From: CADEED01 sp035502995
GTDB lineage: Bacteria > Pseudomonadota > Gammaproteobacteria > Steroidobacterales > Steroidobacteraceae
NCBI GenBank assembly: GCA_035502995.1
Contig: DATJTW010000102.1
Location: forward strand, 62,001-126,000
Direction: 5' to 3'
DNA length: 64,000 bases
Numbering within the stretch: the first letter of the stretch is position 1; every line of letters starts with the position of its first letter. Made by a program: the position numbers and the translations under genes. Of this stretch, positions 15,493 to 24,177 are shown one piece after another. The notes under the pieces were generated by a model. That model searched no databases. It was not told the DNA's origin and worked only from the letters and a program-made list of their open reading frames with translations.

Positions 15493-17779
15493 ACCTCCCG
15501 CGCTGGACGACCGCGGCTTCGACGACCTGGTCGCCGAGCTGCTGGCGCGCATCCCCGCGCATACGCCCGAGTGGTCGAACCCGCGGCAGGGCGATCCCGG
15601 CCGCACGTTGATCGACCTGTTCGCGTGGTTGGGCGACACGATCCTCTATCGCGCCAACCTGATCCCGGAGCGCCAGCGCCTGGCGTTCCTGCGGTTGCTG
15701 GGACAGCCGCTGAAGCCGGCGCTGCCGGCGCGCGGCCTGGTCGGCCTCGTCGTCGACGACGAGAACGCCGCGACCGCCGTGGACGTGCCGGCCGGCGCGG
15801 TGCTCGAGAAGCCCGTGCCGTTCCAGACCACCGGCTACTGCACCGCCTATCCACTGCAGGCGCAGGTGTACGTCAAGCGCGCGCTGGATTCCGACGCGTC
15901 GGCGCGGTTCGCGGCGTTGCTGCCCGACCTCGCGCGCGTCTATCGACTCGAAGGCACGCCGGTGGGCTACGTCACCACGCAGGTGTTCGAGAACGGCGCC
16001 GCGACGCCGGCCGGCGTGGACTTCATCGCCGATGCCGTGGACCACTCGTTGTGGATCGCGCTGCTGGCGCCATCGGCGAAGACACTGGCCGCGGCGCGGG
16101 GCACGCTGGCGCCGCCGAGCAGCGGCGCGAACGCCGGCAGCCCGCGCGCGCTGAACGTCGGCCTGTCGCTGGCGCTCGAGATGCCGGGTCTCGAAGAGAA
16201 CCTCGGCCCCCGCGCGCGCATTCCCGCGATCTGGGAGATCACGACCGGCGCGCGCGACGGACAGCCCGCGCTGCTCGCGCTGGAATCCATCGCCGACACG
16301 ACGCAGGGCCTCTCGCAGCGCGGTGTCGTGCGGCTGTCGCTGCCGGATCCCACGTTCATCGGCGCGCCGGCCAACGATCCGCGCGACAACCTGAATGCCG
16401 GCGTCGGCGATTCGCCGCCGCGCATCGACAACCCGGACGATGCCGCGCGGCTCGTCACCTGGCTGCGGCTGCGCGTGAAGCCGGGCTTCGCGATCAACAG
16501 TCTGAAGCTCGCCTGGGCCGGCGTGAACGCGGTGGAGATCCTGCAGGCCGAGAACCTCGCGGCGCGCGTGCTCGGCACCGGCGACGGCGGCTCGGACCAG
16601 GTCTTCGATCTCGGCACGGCCGCGCGCGGCAGCATCGACACGGGCGAGCTCGTCATCGAGGTCGCGGACCCGACGCTGCCGCCCGCGACGTGGATCGGCG
16701 TGGACGATCTCGGTTCCGCCGGACCGCTCGACGCCGTGTATCGCTGCGATCCCGAGGCCGCGACGATCACGTTCGGCGACGGCGTGCATGGCCGCGTGCC
16801 GGCGGCGGGCAGCCAGATCACCGCGCGCCGGCTGCGCGTCGGCGGAGGTGCGCGCGGCAATCTCGCGCCTACGTCCATCGCGAAGCTCGACTCGCTGGTC
16901 GACGCCGCCAGCCTCGCGCGGTCCAAGCCGGCGAAGCCGCTGAAGGTGCTGCAGGCTCTATCTACCACCGGCGGCCAGGATGCCGAGACGCTGCCGCTGG
17001 CCGAGCGCCGCATCCCGGCGCTGATCCGCCATCGCGATCGCGCGGTGACGTCGTCCGACTACCGCGTGCTGGCGCGCGAAGCGCCGGGCGCGCAGATCGG
17101 CCGCATCGCCGTGCTGCCCTTGTTCAAGCCGCACGAACGGCAGGGCGACATCCCGGGCGTCGTGTCCGTCATGGCCTGGCCCGACGTGCCGGCCGGCTCG
17201 TATCTCGCGCCGTACCCGCGCGCGGATCGGCCGCTGCTCGAGGCCGTGCACGGCTTCCTCGACTCGCGCCGGCCGCTGGCCACCGAGCTGTACACGATCG
17301 GCTGCGAATACAAGGCGATCGGCGTCTCGATCGCCGTGCAGATCCAGGATGGCCACGTGCGCGAGGACGTGCTCGCGAACGTGCGCCTCGCGCTGCGCCG
17401 TTACCTCTGGCCGCTGCCGCTGGGCACGATGGGCGAGTCCGGCGACTGGCCGACGACGTCGCGTGCCGACGGCGGCTATCCACTCGGCCGCGGCCTGACC
17501 GACCGCGAGCTCGAAGTGGTCGCGGCGCGCGTGCCGGGCGTCGAAGGCGTGTCCGCCGCGCGGCTGTTCGAGCGCCGCAACGTCGGCGGTGCGCCGGCCT
17601 ACGTCGAACTACCCGGCGCCGGCAAGGCGGTGACCACGAGCGCGATGGCGCCGTGGCAGCTGCCCGAGCTGACCGCGCTGATGGTCGTCGAAGGCGTCGA
17701 CGCGCCCGCGTCGCTGACCGATCCGTTCGCCGTGGGCGACGGCGCGATCGCCGTGCCCGTCGTGCCGGAGGTGTGTTGA
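15482..17779 (+). CDS. Baseplate protein J/gp6-like (Pvc11/Afp11)
   Basis: A 765-residue protein of the baseplate J/gp6 family. The N-terminal DPGRTLIDLFAWLGDTILYRANLIPERQRLAFLRLLG (about 38-75) is characteristic of the eCIS version. The central TFGDGVHGRVPAAGS motif and the later RAVTSSDYRVLAREAPG segment match the J core. It builds the hexagonal wedge ring with gp25 and the gp7-like protein. It starts at GTG and overlaps the gp25 gene by 11 nt. Confidence 0.92.
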   Translation: MPIRPPALDDRGFDDLVAELLARIPAHTPEWSNPRQGDPGRTLIDLFAWLGDTILYRANLIPERQRLAFLRLLGQPLKPALPARGLVGLVVDDENAATAVDVPAGAVLEKPVPFQTTGYCTAYPLQAQVYVKRALDSDASARFAALLPDLARVYRLEGTPVGYVTTQVFENGAATPAGVDFIADAVDHSLWIALLAPSAKTLAAARGTLAPPSSGANAGSPRALNVGLSLALEMPGLEENLGPRARIPAIWEITTGARDGQPALLALESIADTTQGLSQRGVVRLSLPDPTFIGAPANDPRDNLNAGVGDSPPRIDNPDDAARLVTWLRLRVKPGFAINSLKLAWAGVNAVEILQAENLAARVLGTGDGGSDQVFDLGTAARGSIDTGELVIEVADPTLPPATWIGVDDLGSAGPLDAVYRCDPEAATITFGDGVHGRVPAAGSQITARRLRVGGGARGNLAPTSIAKLDSLVDAASLARSKPAKPLKVLQALSTTGGQDAETLPLAERRIPALIRHRDRAVTSSDYRVLAREAPGAQIGRIAVLPLFKPHERQGDIPGVVSVMAWPDVPAGSYLAPYPRADRPLLEAVHGFLDSRRPLATELYTIGCEYKAIGVSIAVQIQDGHVREDVLANVRLALRRYLWPLPLGTMGESGDWPTTSRADGGYPLGRGLTDRELEVVAARVPGVEGVSAARLFERRNVGGAPAYVELPGAGKAVTTSAMAPWQLPELTALMVVEGVDAPASLTDPFAVGDGAIAVPVVPEVC

Positions 17780-20550
17780 TGGACGCGAACGGACTCCGTT
17801 CGTTCGGTCTGTCCTTCGGGCGCGGCCTCGAGCCGTGGCGCCTGCCCGATGGCGACGCCATGCGCGTCACCGTCGAGCGCGACGATTGCCATCTCGTGCC
17901 GGCCGTGCGGCTGGCCGATCGCGCCGCGCCGGCGCCGTTCCGCGAAACGCCGCAGCAGGCGTCGGACGTGGTGCTGGCGCCGTCCCTCGCGCGCGACCGC
18001 TTCGGCAATTTCGTCACGTGGCACGCGGGCAGCGCCACGCTGTATTCCGTCAGCGCGGCCGCGGATGAATTCCCCGAGCTGCAGCCAATCGCCGTGCCGC
18101 TGCCGGAATCCGCGAAGCCGGTGCGCGATCTCGCGTTCGGCGCGGACGACGTGTTGTACGTCGCTGGCGCGGACGGCATCTGGCTGATCGACATGCGCGC
18201 CCGGTTCGAGCCCGTGGCCATCCGCGTCGCCGGCTTCGAAGCGCACCGCCTCGCCGCGGATCGCACGCAGGGCGTGTGGGTGCTCGACGTCAGCGCGGGG
18301 CGTCTCGCGCGGCTGACCGGTCTGCCGCCGTTCACGACGGGCGTCGACGTGCTGCGCGAACGGAATTCCCGCTTCGAAGCCAGCGAGCCCGCGCCGCGGC
18401 CGCCGCGCCTGCGCGTGCTGCCGGCGACGCTCGGCGCCGGCGAACGCGCCGTGGCCCTGGCGACTCACAACGATCTCGTCGCCGCGTTGATCGTGGGTCC
18501 GCAACGCGCCGGCCTCAGGCTGCTGGACGACGCCGGCCGCTGGTCGGCGCCTGTCTATTTCGACGGCCCGCGCTTCCCGCATTCGTTTTCGTTCCTCGAC
18601 GACACGCGCTTCGCCGTCATCGGCGACCTCGCCGCACTGGACGCCGCCGGCAATCCGCAGCCCGAGCGCGATCTCGGCGCGTTCTCGTACCGGCTCGAAG
18701 CCGGCGTCGTGCGCGAAGCGCGCGCGCACGCGGACGCCGTGTTCGATCCGCTGGCCGCGCTCGGTGACTACCACCCGCTGACCGGCCGTGCCTCCGGACC
18801 GCTGGCGAACGCCGCGCCGGGCTCGGCGCCGGCCGCGTATTTCCCTCGGCTGAAGCGCTACACCTTCGGCGGCGCCGATCTCGAGCTCGCCGAGCCCGCG
18901 CCGCTGGCGCGGCTGTCGCTGGCGGCGCGCGCGCCTCGCGGCGCGGTCGCGAACTTCGCGCAGGAAGACGGCGGCGGCATCCGCGCCGCGGTCGGCCTCG
19001 TCGACACGCGCAATCCGGCCACGGCCTGGCATCGGCTGAATCTCGAATGTTCCGTGCCGCGCGGCACCGCGATGATCGTCTGGCTGGCGACCAGCGATGG
19101 CGACCCGCCGGTTTTCTCGCTAGACCCCGCGGCGCGCGGCGAGCGGCACGCGGCCACCTGGTTCCCGCACGTGGTCGGCGACCTGGCCGCGCTGCCGCGC
19201 GACGCCCAACTACCCGCGACGACACCGCGCGCGGCGTGGCTGTCCGCCGCCAGCGACGTGCCCGCCGGCGCGAGCCTGCTCGGCATCGACCGCGAGCCCG
19301 GCATCACGGGCCTGTTCACCGTGCTCGTGCAACGCGCCGGCCTCACCGTGCGCACGCTCGCCGGCCGGCGGCTGTGGGCGGTGGTCGAGTTGTTCGGCGA
19401 CGGCCGCGCCACGCCGGAACTGGTCGCGCTGCGTGCCTGGTCCGGCCGCGTCTCGTACCGCGACCGCTATCTGCCCGCGCTGTACCGCGAGCAGGTGTAC
19501 GGCGCCGAGGCCAACCGCGCCGGCCGCGCCACGGGTGCGGACTATCTAGAGAGATTCATCGATCTCTTCGAAGGCGTGTTCACCGACATCGAAGACCGCA
19601 TCGCGAACGCGCATCTCGTCACCGACGTCGCTGCATGTCCGCCCGAGGCATTGCCGTGGCTCGGCGCCTGGATCGGCTACGCATTGGAAGATCTGCGCGG
19701 TCCCGACGCCGCGCGCCGCGCGCGCAACATGCTGCTGAACGCGCCCGCGCTGGCGCGCCGGCACGGCACGCTCGACGGCCTGCGCTGGGCGCTGGACATC
19801 GCCACCGACGGCGGCGTGACGCGCGGCCGGCTCGTCGTGCTCGAGAACTTCCGGCTGCGCCGTACGATGGCGACGATCCTCGGCGCCGACCTCGCCGACG
19901 AGAACGATCCGCTGACGCTGGGCATCACGCAGAGCGGCAACTCGTTCGTCGGCGATTCGCTGTTCCTCGGCGACGAGCACGCGAAGACGTTCCTCGCGCT
20001 GTTCCGCACGCGGCTGCCGGACGCCGGCGCCAGCGCGGCGGAGCAACAGCGTCAGAACGACGAACGCGACGCCGCGCTGCACGCGTTGTACGACGGCCTC
20101 GCGCAGCGGGCGACCGTGCTCGTGCACGATGCCATCGATTCCGACGAGCTGCGCCGCGTGCGCCGCCTGTCGCTCGAAGCCGCGCCGGCCCACGTCGCGA
20201 TCAACGTGATCGCCGCGAAGTATCCGTTCCTGGTCGCCGTCGCCTCGCTGGTCGGCGCCGACACCTATCTGCGCGCCGCCGAGAAGCCAGACGCCGTGCG
20301 CGTCGGCGCCTCGAAGCTCGGCTACCTGGACACGCTGCAGGGCACCGGCACGCTCGACGCGGCACTGGGTTCCTTCGGCGCGCTCGGCGCGACCGATCAC
20401 GACACGCCGCCGATCGCCGATCCCGGCCCCGACCGCGAGGTGGACTTCGGCGCCCGCTTCACGCTCGACGGCTCGGCCTCGCGCGCCGCGACCGGCCGCT
20501 TCATCGACGAATACCGCTGGCGGCTGCTGCCGCCGGCCGATCCCGAATAA
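17779..20550 (+). CDS. gp7-like/tail protein I-type baseplate protein (Pvc12/Afp12)
   Basis: A 923-residue protein. Residues 1 to about 350 carry repeated short strands with Asp-Gly turns (VLAPSLARDRFGNFVTW, DLAFGADDVLYVAGADGIWLID), suggesting a beta-propeller. Residues about 560-800 match the tail protein I family of eCIS (YRDRYLPALYRE, LERFIDLFEGVFTDIEDRI, PPEALPWLGAWIG, ARRHGTLDGLRWALDI). The last 45 residues begin a PKD/Ig-like domain (FTLDGSASRAATG, YRWRLLP) that resembles the next gene. It is a baseplate arm candidate. Confidence 0.85.
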   Translation: MDANGLRSFGLSFGRGLEPWRLPDGDAMRVTVERDDCHLVPAVRLADRAAPAPFRETPQQASDVVLAPSLARDRFGNFVTWHAGSATLYSVSAAADEFPELQPIAVPLPESAKPVRDLAFGADDVLYVAGADGIWLIDMRARFEPVAIRVAGFEAHRLAADRTQGVWVLDVSAGRLARLTGLPPFTTGVDVLRERNSRFEASEPAPRPPRLRVLPATLGAGERAVALATHNDLVAALIVGPQRAGLRLLDDAGRWSAPVYFDGPRFPHSFSFLDDTRFAVIGDLAALDAAGNPQPERDLGAFSYRLEAGVVREARAHADAVFDPLAALGDYHPLTGRASGPLANAAPGSAPAAYFPRLKRYTFGGADLELAEPAPLARLSLAARAPRGAVANFAQEDGGGIRAAVGLVDTRNPATAWHRLNLECSVPRGTAMIVWLATSDGDPPVFSLDPAARGERHAATWFPHVVGDLAALPRDAQLPATTPRAAWLSAASDVPAGASLLGIDREPGITGLFTVLVQRAGLTVRTLAGRRLWAVVELFGDGRATPELVALRAWSGRVSYRDRYLPALYREQVYGAEANRAGRATGADYLERFIDLFEGVFTDIEDRIANAHLVTDVAACPPEALPWLGAWIGYALEDLRGPDAARRARNMLLNAPALARRHGTLDGLRWALDIATDGGVTRGRLVVLENFRLRRTMATILGADLADENDPLTLGITQSGNSFVGDSLFLGDEHAKTFLALFRTRLPDAGASAAEQQRQNDERDAALHALYDGLAQRATVLVHDAIDSDELRRVRRLSLEAAPAHVAINVIAAKYPFLVAVASLVGADTYLRAAEKPDAVRVGASKLGYLDTLQGTGTLDAALGSFGALGATDHDTPPIADPGPDREVDFGARFTLDGSASRAATGRFIDEYRWRLLPPADPE

Positions 20551-20572
20551 ACACGCCAACAAGGAGCACATC

Positions 20573-20914
20573 GTGGCCAAGTTCATCCCCGGACAGACGA
20601 CCGAGGTCAAAGCCGAAGAGCCGACCCTCGACGTCGTCGTCGAAGCCAACAGTCCGCTGAAGGTCGGCAAGTACGTCTTCCGCCTGGTCGTCACCGACGA
20701 CGCGGGCAACGAGTCCGAAGCCGCGGACGTCGTGATCGTCGTGACGGACAAGAATCGTCCGACCGCGGTCATCGACGTGATCACCGTCACCGGCGAACGC
20801 ATCTCCAAGCCCACCGTCGAGATCCCGTTCGGCCAGCGCTTCCAGCTGACGGCCGACCGCTCGACCGACATCGGCGGCGTGGTCAAGTCGTACCGCTGGC
20901 AGCTGCTGCAGTAG
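20573..20914 (+). CDS. PKD/Ig-like domain protein of the eCIS
   Basis: A 113-residue protein with a GTG start and a strong AAGGAG (20561-20566). The sequence reads as one and a half beta-sandwich repeats: YVFRLVVTDDAGNESEAADVVIVV is a typical PKD strand pair, and the C-terminus (FQLTADRSTDIGGVVKSYRWQLLQ) closely resembles the end of the upstream gp7-like protein. It is probably a structural or decoration subunit. No catalytic residues are visible. Confidence 0.65.
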   Translation: MAKFIPGQTTEVKAEEPTLDVVVEANSPLKVGKYVFRLVVTDDAGNESEAADVVIVVTDKNRPTAVIDVITVTGERISKPTVEIPFGQRFQLTADRSTDIGGVVKSYRWQLLQ

Positions 20915-20930
20915 TCGGGCGGCCGCGCCG

Positions 20931-21296
20931 GTGGAGACGCTCAAGCTCGGGGACAAGCTGCAGACGCGGGAACCGCAGGTGCTGCTCGATCCCACGCTGA
21001 AACCCGGCAAGTACCGGGTGACGCTGAGCATCGTCGGCACGACCGGCGAGAGCGAGCCCGTCGAGCTCCGGATCGCGATCGTCGAGCGGACCGATACGCG
21101 GCCGACGGTGCCGGTGCCGAATCCGCCGGTCGTGGTGGTGCGCGGGCTCGAGCGCGTCGCGACGCCGGCGGTCGCGGTGACGCGCTCCGCCGCCACGACG
21201 AAGGCGAAGACGACGACGAAAGCGAAGGCTAAAGCGAAGGCGAAGACGCCGGCGGCGACTCCCGGTAAACCGCCGACGAAACCGAAGAGGAAGTGA
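20931..21296 (+). CDS. Ig-like protein with lysine-rich tail
   Basis: A 121-residue protein from GTG. Residues about 1-55 form an Ig/PKD-like module (LKPGKYRVTLSIVGTTGESEPVELRIAIVE) parallel to that of the preceding gene. Residues about 85-121 are an Ala/Lys/Thr/Pro tail (KAKAKAKAKTP, GKPPTKPKRK) like histone-H1-type bacterial tails. The tail could bind nucleic acid or an acidic surface; this is inference. It lies 16 nt after one gene and 1 nt before the next, so it is firmly inside the operon. Confidence 0.6.
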   Translation: METLKLGDKLQTREPQVLLDPTLKPGKYRVTLSIVGTTGESEPVELRIAIVERTDTRPTVPVPNPPVVVVRGLERVATPAVAVTRSAATTKAKTTTKAKAKAKAKTPAATPGKPPTKPKRK

Positions 21297-21297
21297 C

Positions 21298-22203
21298 ATG
21301 AGCGAAGTGCAAACCGATCCGCTGGTCGCCGAGCTGCTGAGCGATCTCGGCGTGCCGGAGCGCGTGAACTACGCGGCGGGCGTGTTGCTCGACGACGAGG
21401 ATTTCTCCTCGGAGCAGCAATACCTGCGCGGCCGGCTGGCGCGCGCGCTGGCCGCGCTGTACGGCTTCGGCACCGTGGCCGGGCTCGGCGTGAGCTGCGC
21501 GACCGCCGACAATCCCGAGCGCGAGGTGAAGGTCGCGCCGGGCCTCGCGCTCGACCGGCTCGGCCGCCTGATCGAGGTACGCCGTGAGCAATGCCTGCGT
21601 CTGGTGCCGTGGTTCGCGTGGCAGGCCACGCAGGGCGCGGCGCGCGTCGCGGAGCTGATCGCCGCCCGCGTCGACGATCCCGACAACGCCGGCCGCCAGC
21701 GCGTGTTCCTCGACGTCTCGCTGCGCTTCGCGATCTGTCCGCACGGCAAGACGCCGGCGTTCGCGTCCGGACCGTTCGACGCGACGGACTACGTCGTCAC
21801 CTCGCGGCTCGCCGACGCGTTCGAGATCACGCTCGATCTCGCGCCGCTGGTCGCGGGTGCGCCGCTGGCGCCGCAGTCCTCACTACCTGCGCTCGACGAC
21901 AAGCTCGGCGAGATCGGCGCGCTGCCGGCCGATCAACGCGCCGCGGCCCGCCGCCGCTGGGCGGTAGATAGCGCGCTGTCCGCCTGGCCGGGCACCGATC
22001 CCGCCGATGCCTCGCGCCTGCCCAAGCTGCGCGAGCAACGCCGCGAGAGCGACTGGCTGTTGCTGCTGCTCGCCCGCGTCGCCGTGCCGATCGACCAGGC
22101 GGCGCCGTCCGCGCCGCTGCTCGTCGACACGACGCGAGACGTCGTCGTCGACAACTACCTGCGTCCCGTCGTCTTCAACCCGCTGCGCTGGCAGGGCACG
22201 TGA
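21298..22203 (+). CDS. eCIS structural protein, first of three sharing an N-terminal module
   Basis: A 301-residue protein. Residues about 23-100 contain a module shared with the next two gene products: an aromatic-Gly pair, a DFSSEQQYLR helix, then GFGTVAGLGV and VKVAPGLALDRLGRLIEV. The rest alternates strands and helices without a known motif and ends FNPLRWQGT. No enzyme signature is present. Its placement after the gp7-like protein suggests baseplate, fibre-base or cage components. Confidence 0.6.
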   Translation: MSEVQTDPLVAELLSDLGVPERVNYAAGVLLDDEDFSSEQQYLRGRLARALAALYGFGTVAGLGVSCATADNPEREVKVAPGLALDRLGRLIEVRREQCLRLVPWFAWQATQGAARVAELIAARVDDPDNAGRQRVFLDVSLRFAICPHGKTPAFASGPFDATDYVVTSRLADAFEITLDLAPLVAGAPLAPQSSLPALDDKLGEIGALPADQRAAARRRWAVDSALSAWPGTDPADASRLPKLREQRRESDWLLLLLARVAVPIDQAAPSAPLLVDTTRDVVVDNYLRPVVFNPLRWQGT

Positions 22204-22230
22204 GCCCGAAGTCTTTCCCGGAGTCCGACC

Positions 22231-24177
22231 ATGGCTAACACCTCGACCCGTTACGAATCCACCGTGCGCTCCGCCGCCGACCAGCAGGCGCTGGAGGCCG
22301 CGATCGCCGCCGGCACCGTCGTCGTCGACACCGCGCGGCGCCGGCCGTTCTATTTCGACGGACGGTTCCTGACCGCCGCGGATCTGTCCGCCGACCAGGA
22401 CTACGCGCGGGCCCGTCAGTCCGACCTCGCGCAGGCCATCGGCGCGGGCATCGTGCGCGGCCTGCGGGTCACGGTGAAACCCGGCGCCACCGCGGCGAAC
22501 CCGGAGCTCGAGATCGAGGCGGGCGTCGGCATCACGCCGGCCGGCGACCTGGTCAGCGTCGAGAACACGCGCAGCATCCGCGTCTCGCAGATCGGCGACG
22601 AGGGCAACCTCGACGTGCAGCTCGGCGTCAAACTGTTGCCGACCGCGGCGACCAACAACCGCAGCGGCCTGTTCGTGCTGGCGCTGCGGCCCATCGAGTT
22701 CTCCGCGAATCCCGTGCCGTCGTATCCGACGACCCTCGACGGCGCGCGCAGCGTGCACGACGGCGACATCTTCGAGGCGACCGCCGTCACGCTGATCCCG
22801 TATCCCGACCGCGCCGGCGTCGAAGGCGCCGACGCGAAACGCGCGCGCGTGGCACGCGAGATCTTCTTCGACGGCACGAAGGCCGGCGTGCTGCAGGAAG
22901 CGCTGCCGCTGGCGATGCTCTGCCTCGAAGGCGGCGCGCTGCGCTGGCTGGACACGTACCTGGTCCGCCGCGAGATCGGCGCCGAGAGCACGCTGGGCGC
23001 GGGGTTGAACCAGCGGCCACGCGGCCTGCTCGAATCCTGGCTGCAGCAGCATCTCGATCACGTGGCGACGATCCCGTCGTCGGCGATTTCCGCCGGCTTC
23101 CCGGCGACCAGCTACTTCTCCGCGTTGCCGCCCGTGGGCCTGCTGCCGGCCGCGAACGTCTCGGTCGACGCGGCGGATGCGCAGGGCACGTTCGTGCAGT
23201 CGTTCTTCCCGCCGCTGGTCGATTGCGAGTTCGCGTTCGTGCCGGCCGACGAGATCGCCGTGCTGGTGTCCGAGTCGCTGGCGCTGCCGCCGATCGACCT
23301 GGCCGGCGACGGCGAGGATCTCGATCACCTGTCCGTGTTGATCGTCGCCGGTGTGGATCGGCTGGCACTCGAACAGCTGAAACGGTCGCTGCAGTCGGTC
23401 ACGCGCCTGGTGCGCGCCGCCGCGCCGGGCATGCTGGCGAAACGCCTGCCGCTGGAATCCCTGCTGGCCATCGCGAACCCGGTGCGCACGACGCCGGTGC
23501 CGCCGGCCGACACCGCGGTCGCCGCCGCCTGGAAAGACGCGCTGAAGAGCGCGCAGGACGTCGCGCACAAGAACAACCACGGCTGCTTCTGGTACATCCG
23601 CCGCCGCCAGCTGCCGTATTTCTCCGAGATCAGCGGCGCGACGCTGCGCCTCGCCGGAGACGCCGCCGCGCTGGACGACGAGCTGACGAAGCGGCTCGCC
23701 GCCGACGGCACCGCGGCGTTGTTCAAGAGCGTCACGTCGAAGATGCCGCGGCTCGCGATCGCGGACACGGTCAACGTGCTCGCGGCGCCGCGCCTCGGGC
23801 TATCTACCTCGCTGCCGGCCGGCGTCTTCCAGACGTCCGACCTCCTGCGCCGCAGCGCGTTCGCGGCGATCGCCGCGACCACGGAAACCGAGGGCGGCCC
23901 GACCCACGCGAAGGTGCTCGACGTCGCGCGGCGCTTCGGCGATCCCGAGCTCGGCGCCGGCTTCGACGACCTCGCGCTGGCTGCGCCCGATCTCAAGAAG
24001 ACCGCCGCGGTCGACACCATCGCGAAGAGCGGCGTGGCCCCCGAGCTCGACGCGGCCGCGAGGCAGTTGCCCGAGACCGCGCGCGCCGACTTCGCGACGC
24101 GGCTCGCCGGCTTCGCGCTGGCCGGCAAGATCGAAGACGTCCGCAAGCTCGTGTCCGAGGTGGGAGACAACACGTGA
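22231..24177 (+). CDS. eCIS structural protein, second with the shared module
   Basis: A 648-residue protein. The module at about residues 38-115 (RPFYFDGRFLTAADLSADQDY, GAGIVRGLRV, LEIEAGVGITPAGDLV) parallels those of the flanking genes. A conserved-looking segment AHKNNHGCFWYIRRRQLPYF lies near residues 445-465. The C-terminal 150 residues are helical. Function is unknown; a particle structural role is inferred from position. TCCCGGAG lies upstream of the ATG. The stop overlaps the next GTG start by 4 nt. Confidence 0.6.
   Translation: MANTSTRYESTVRSAADQQALEAAIAAGTVVVDTARRRPFYFDGRFLTAADLSADQDYARARQSDLAQAIGAGIVRGLRVTVKPGATAANPELEIEAGVGITPAGDLVSVENTRSIRVSQIGDEGNLDVQLGVKLLPTAATNNRSGLFVLALRPIEFSANPVPSYPTTLDGARSVHDGDIFEATAVTLIPYPDRAGVEGADAKRARVAREIFFDGTKAGVLQEALPLAMLCLEGGALRWLDTYLVRREIGAESTLGAGLNQRPRGLLESWLQQHLDHVATIPSSAISAGFPATSYFSALPPVGLLPAANVSVDAADAQGTFVQSFFPPLVDCEFAFVPADEIAVLVSESLALPPIDLAGDGEDLDHLSVLIVAGVDRLALEQLKRSLQSVTRLVRAAAPGMLAKRLPLESLLAIANPVRTTPVPPADTAVAAAWKDALKSAQDVAHKNNHGCFWYIRRRQLPYFSEISGATLRLAGDAAALDDELTKRLAADGTAALFKSVTSKMPRLAIADTVNVLAAPRLGLSTSLPAGVFQTSDLLRRSAFAAIAATTETEGGPTHAKVLDVARRFGDPELGAGFDDLALAAPDLKKTAAVDTIAKSGVAPELDAAARQLPETARADFATRLAGFALAGKIEDVRKLVSEVGDNT

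Noticed and set aside
21170..21296. Tandem repeat or CRISPR-like array in the AAGGCGAAG tract
   Set aside because: The units are 6-9 bp, imperfect and in frame, encoding a lysine/alanine tail; no spacers are present.
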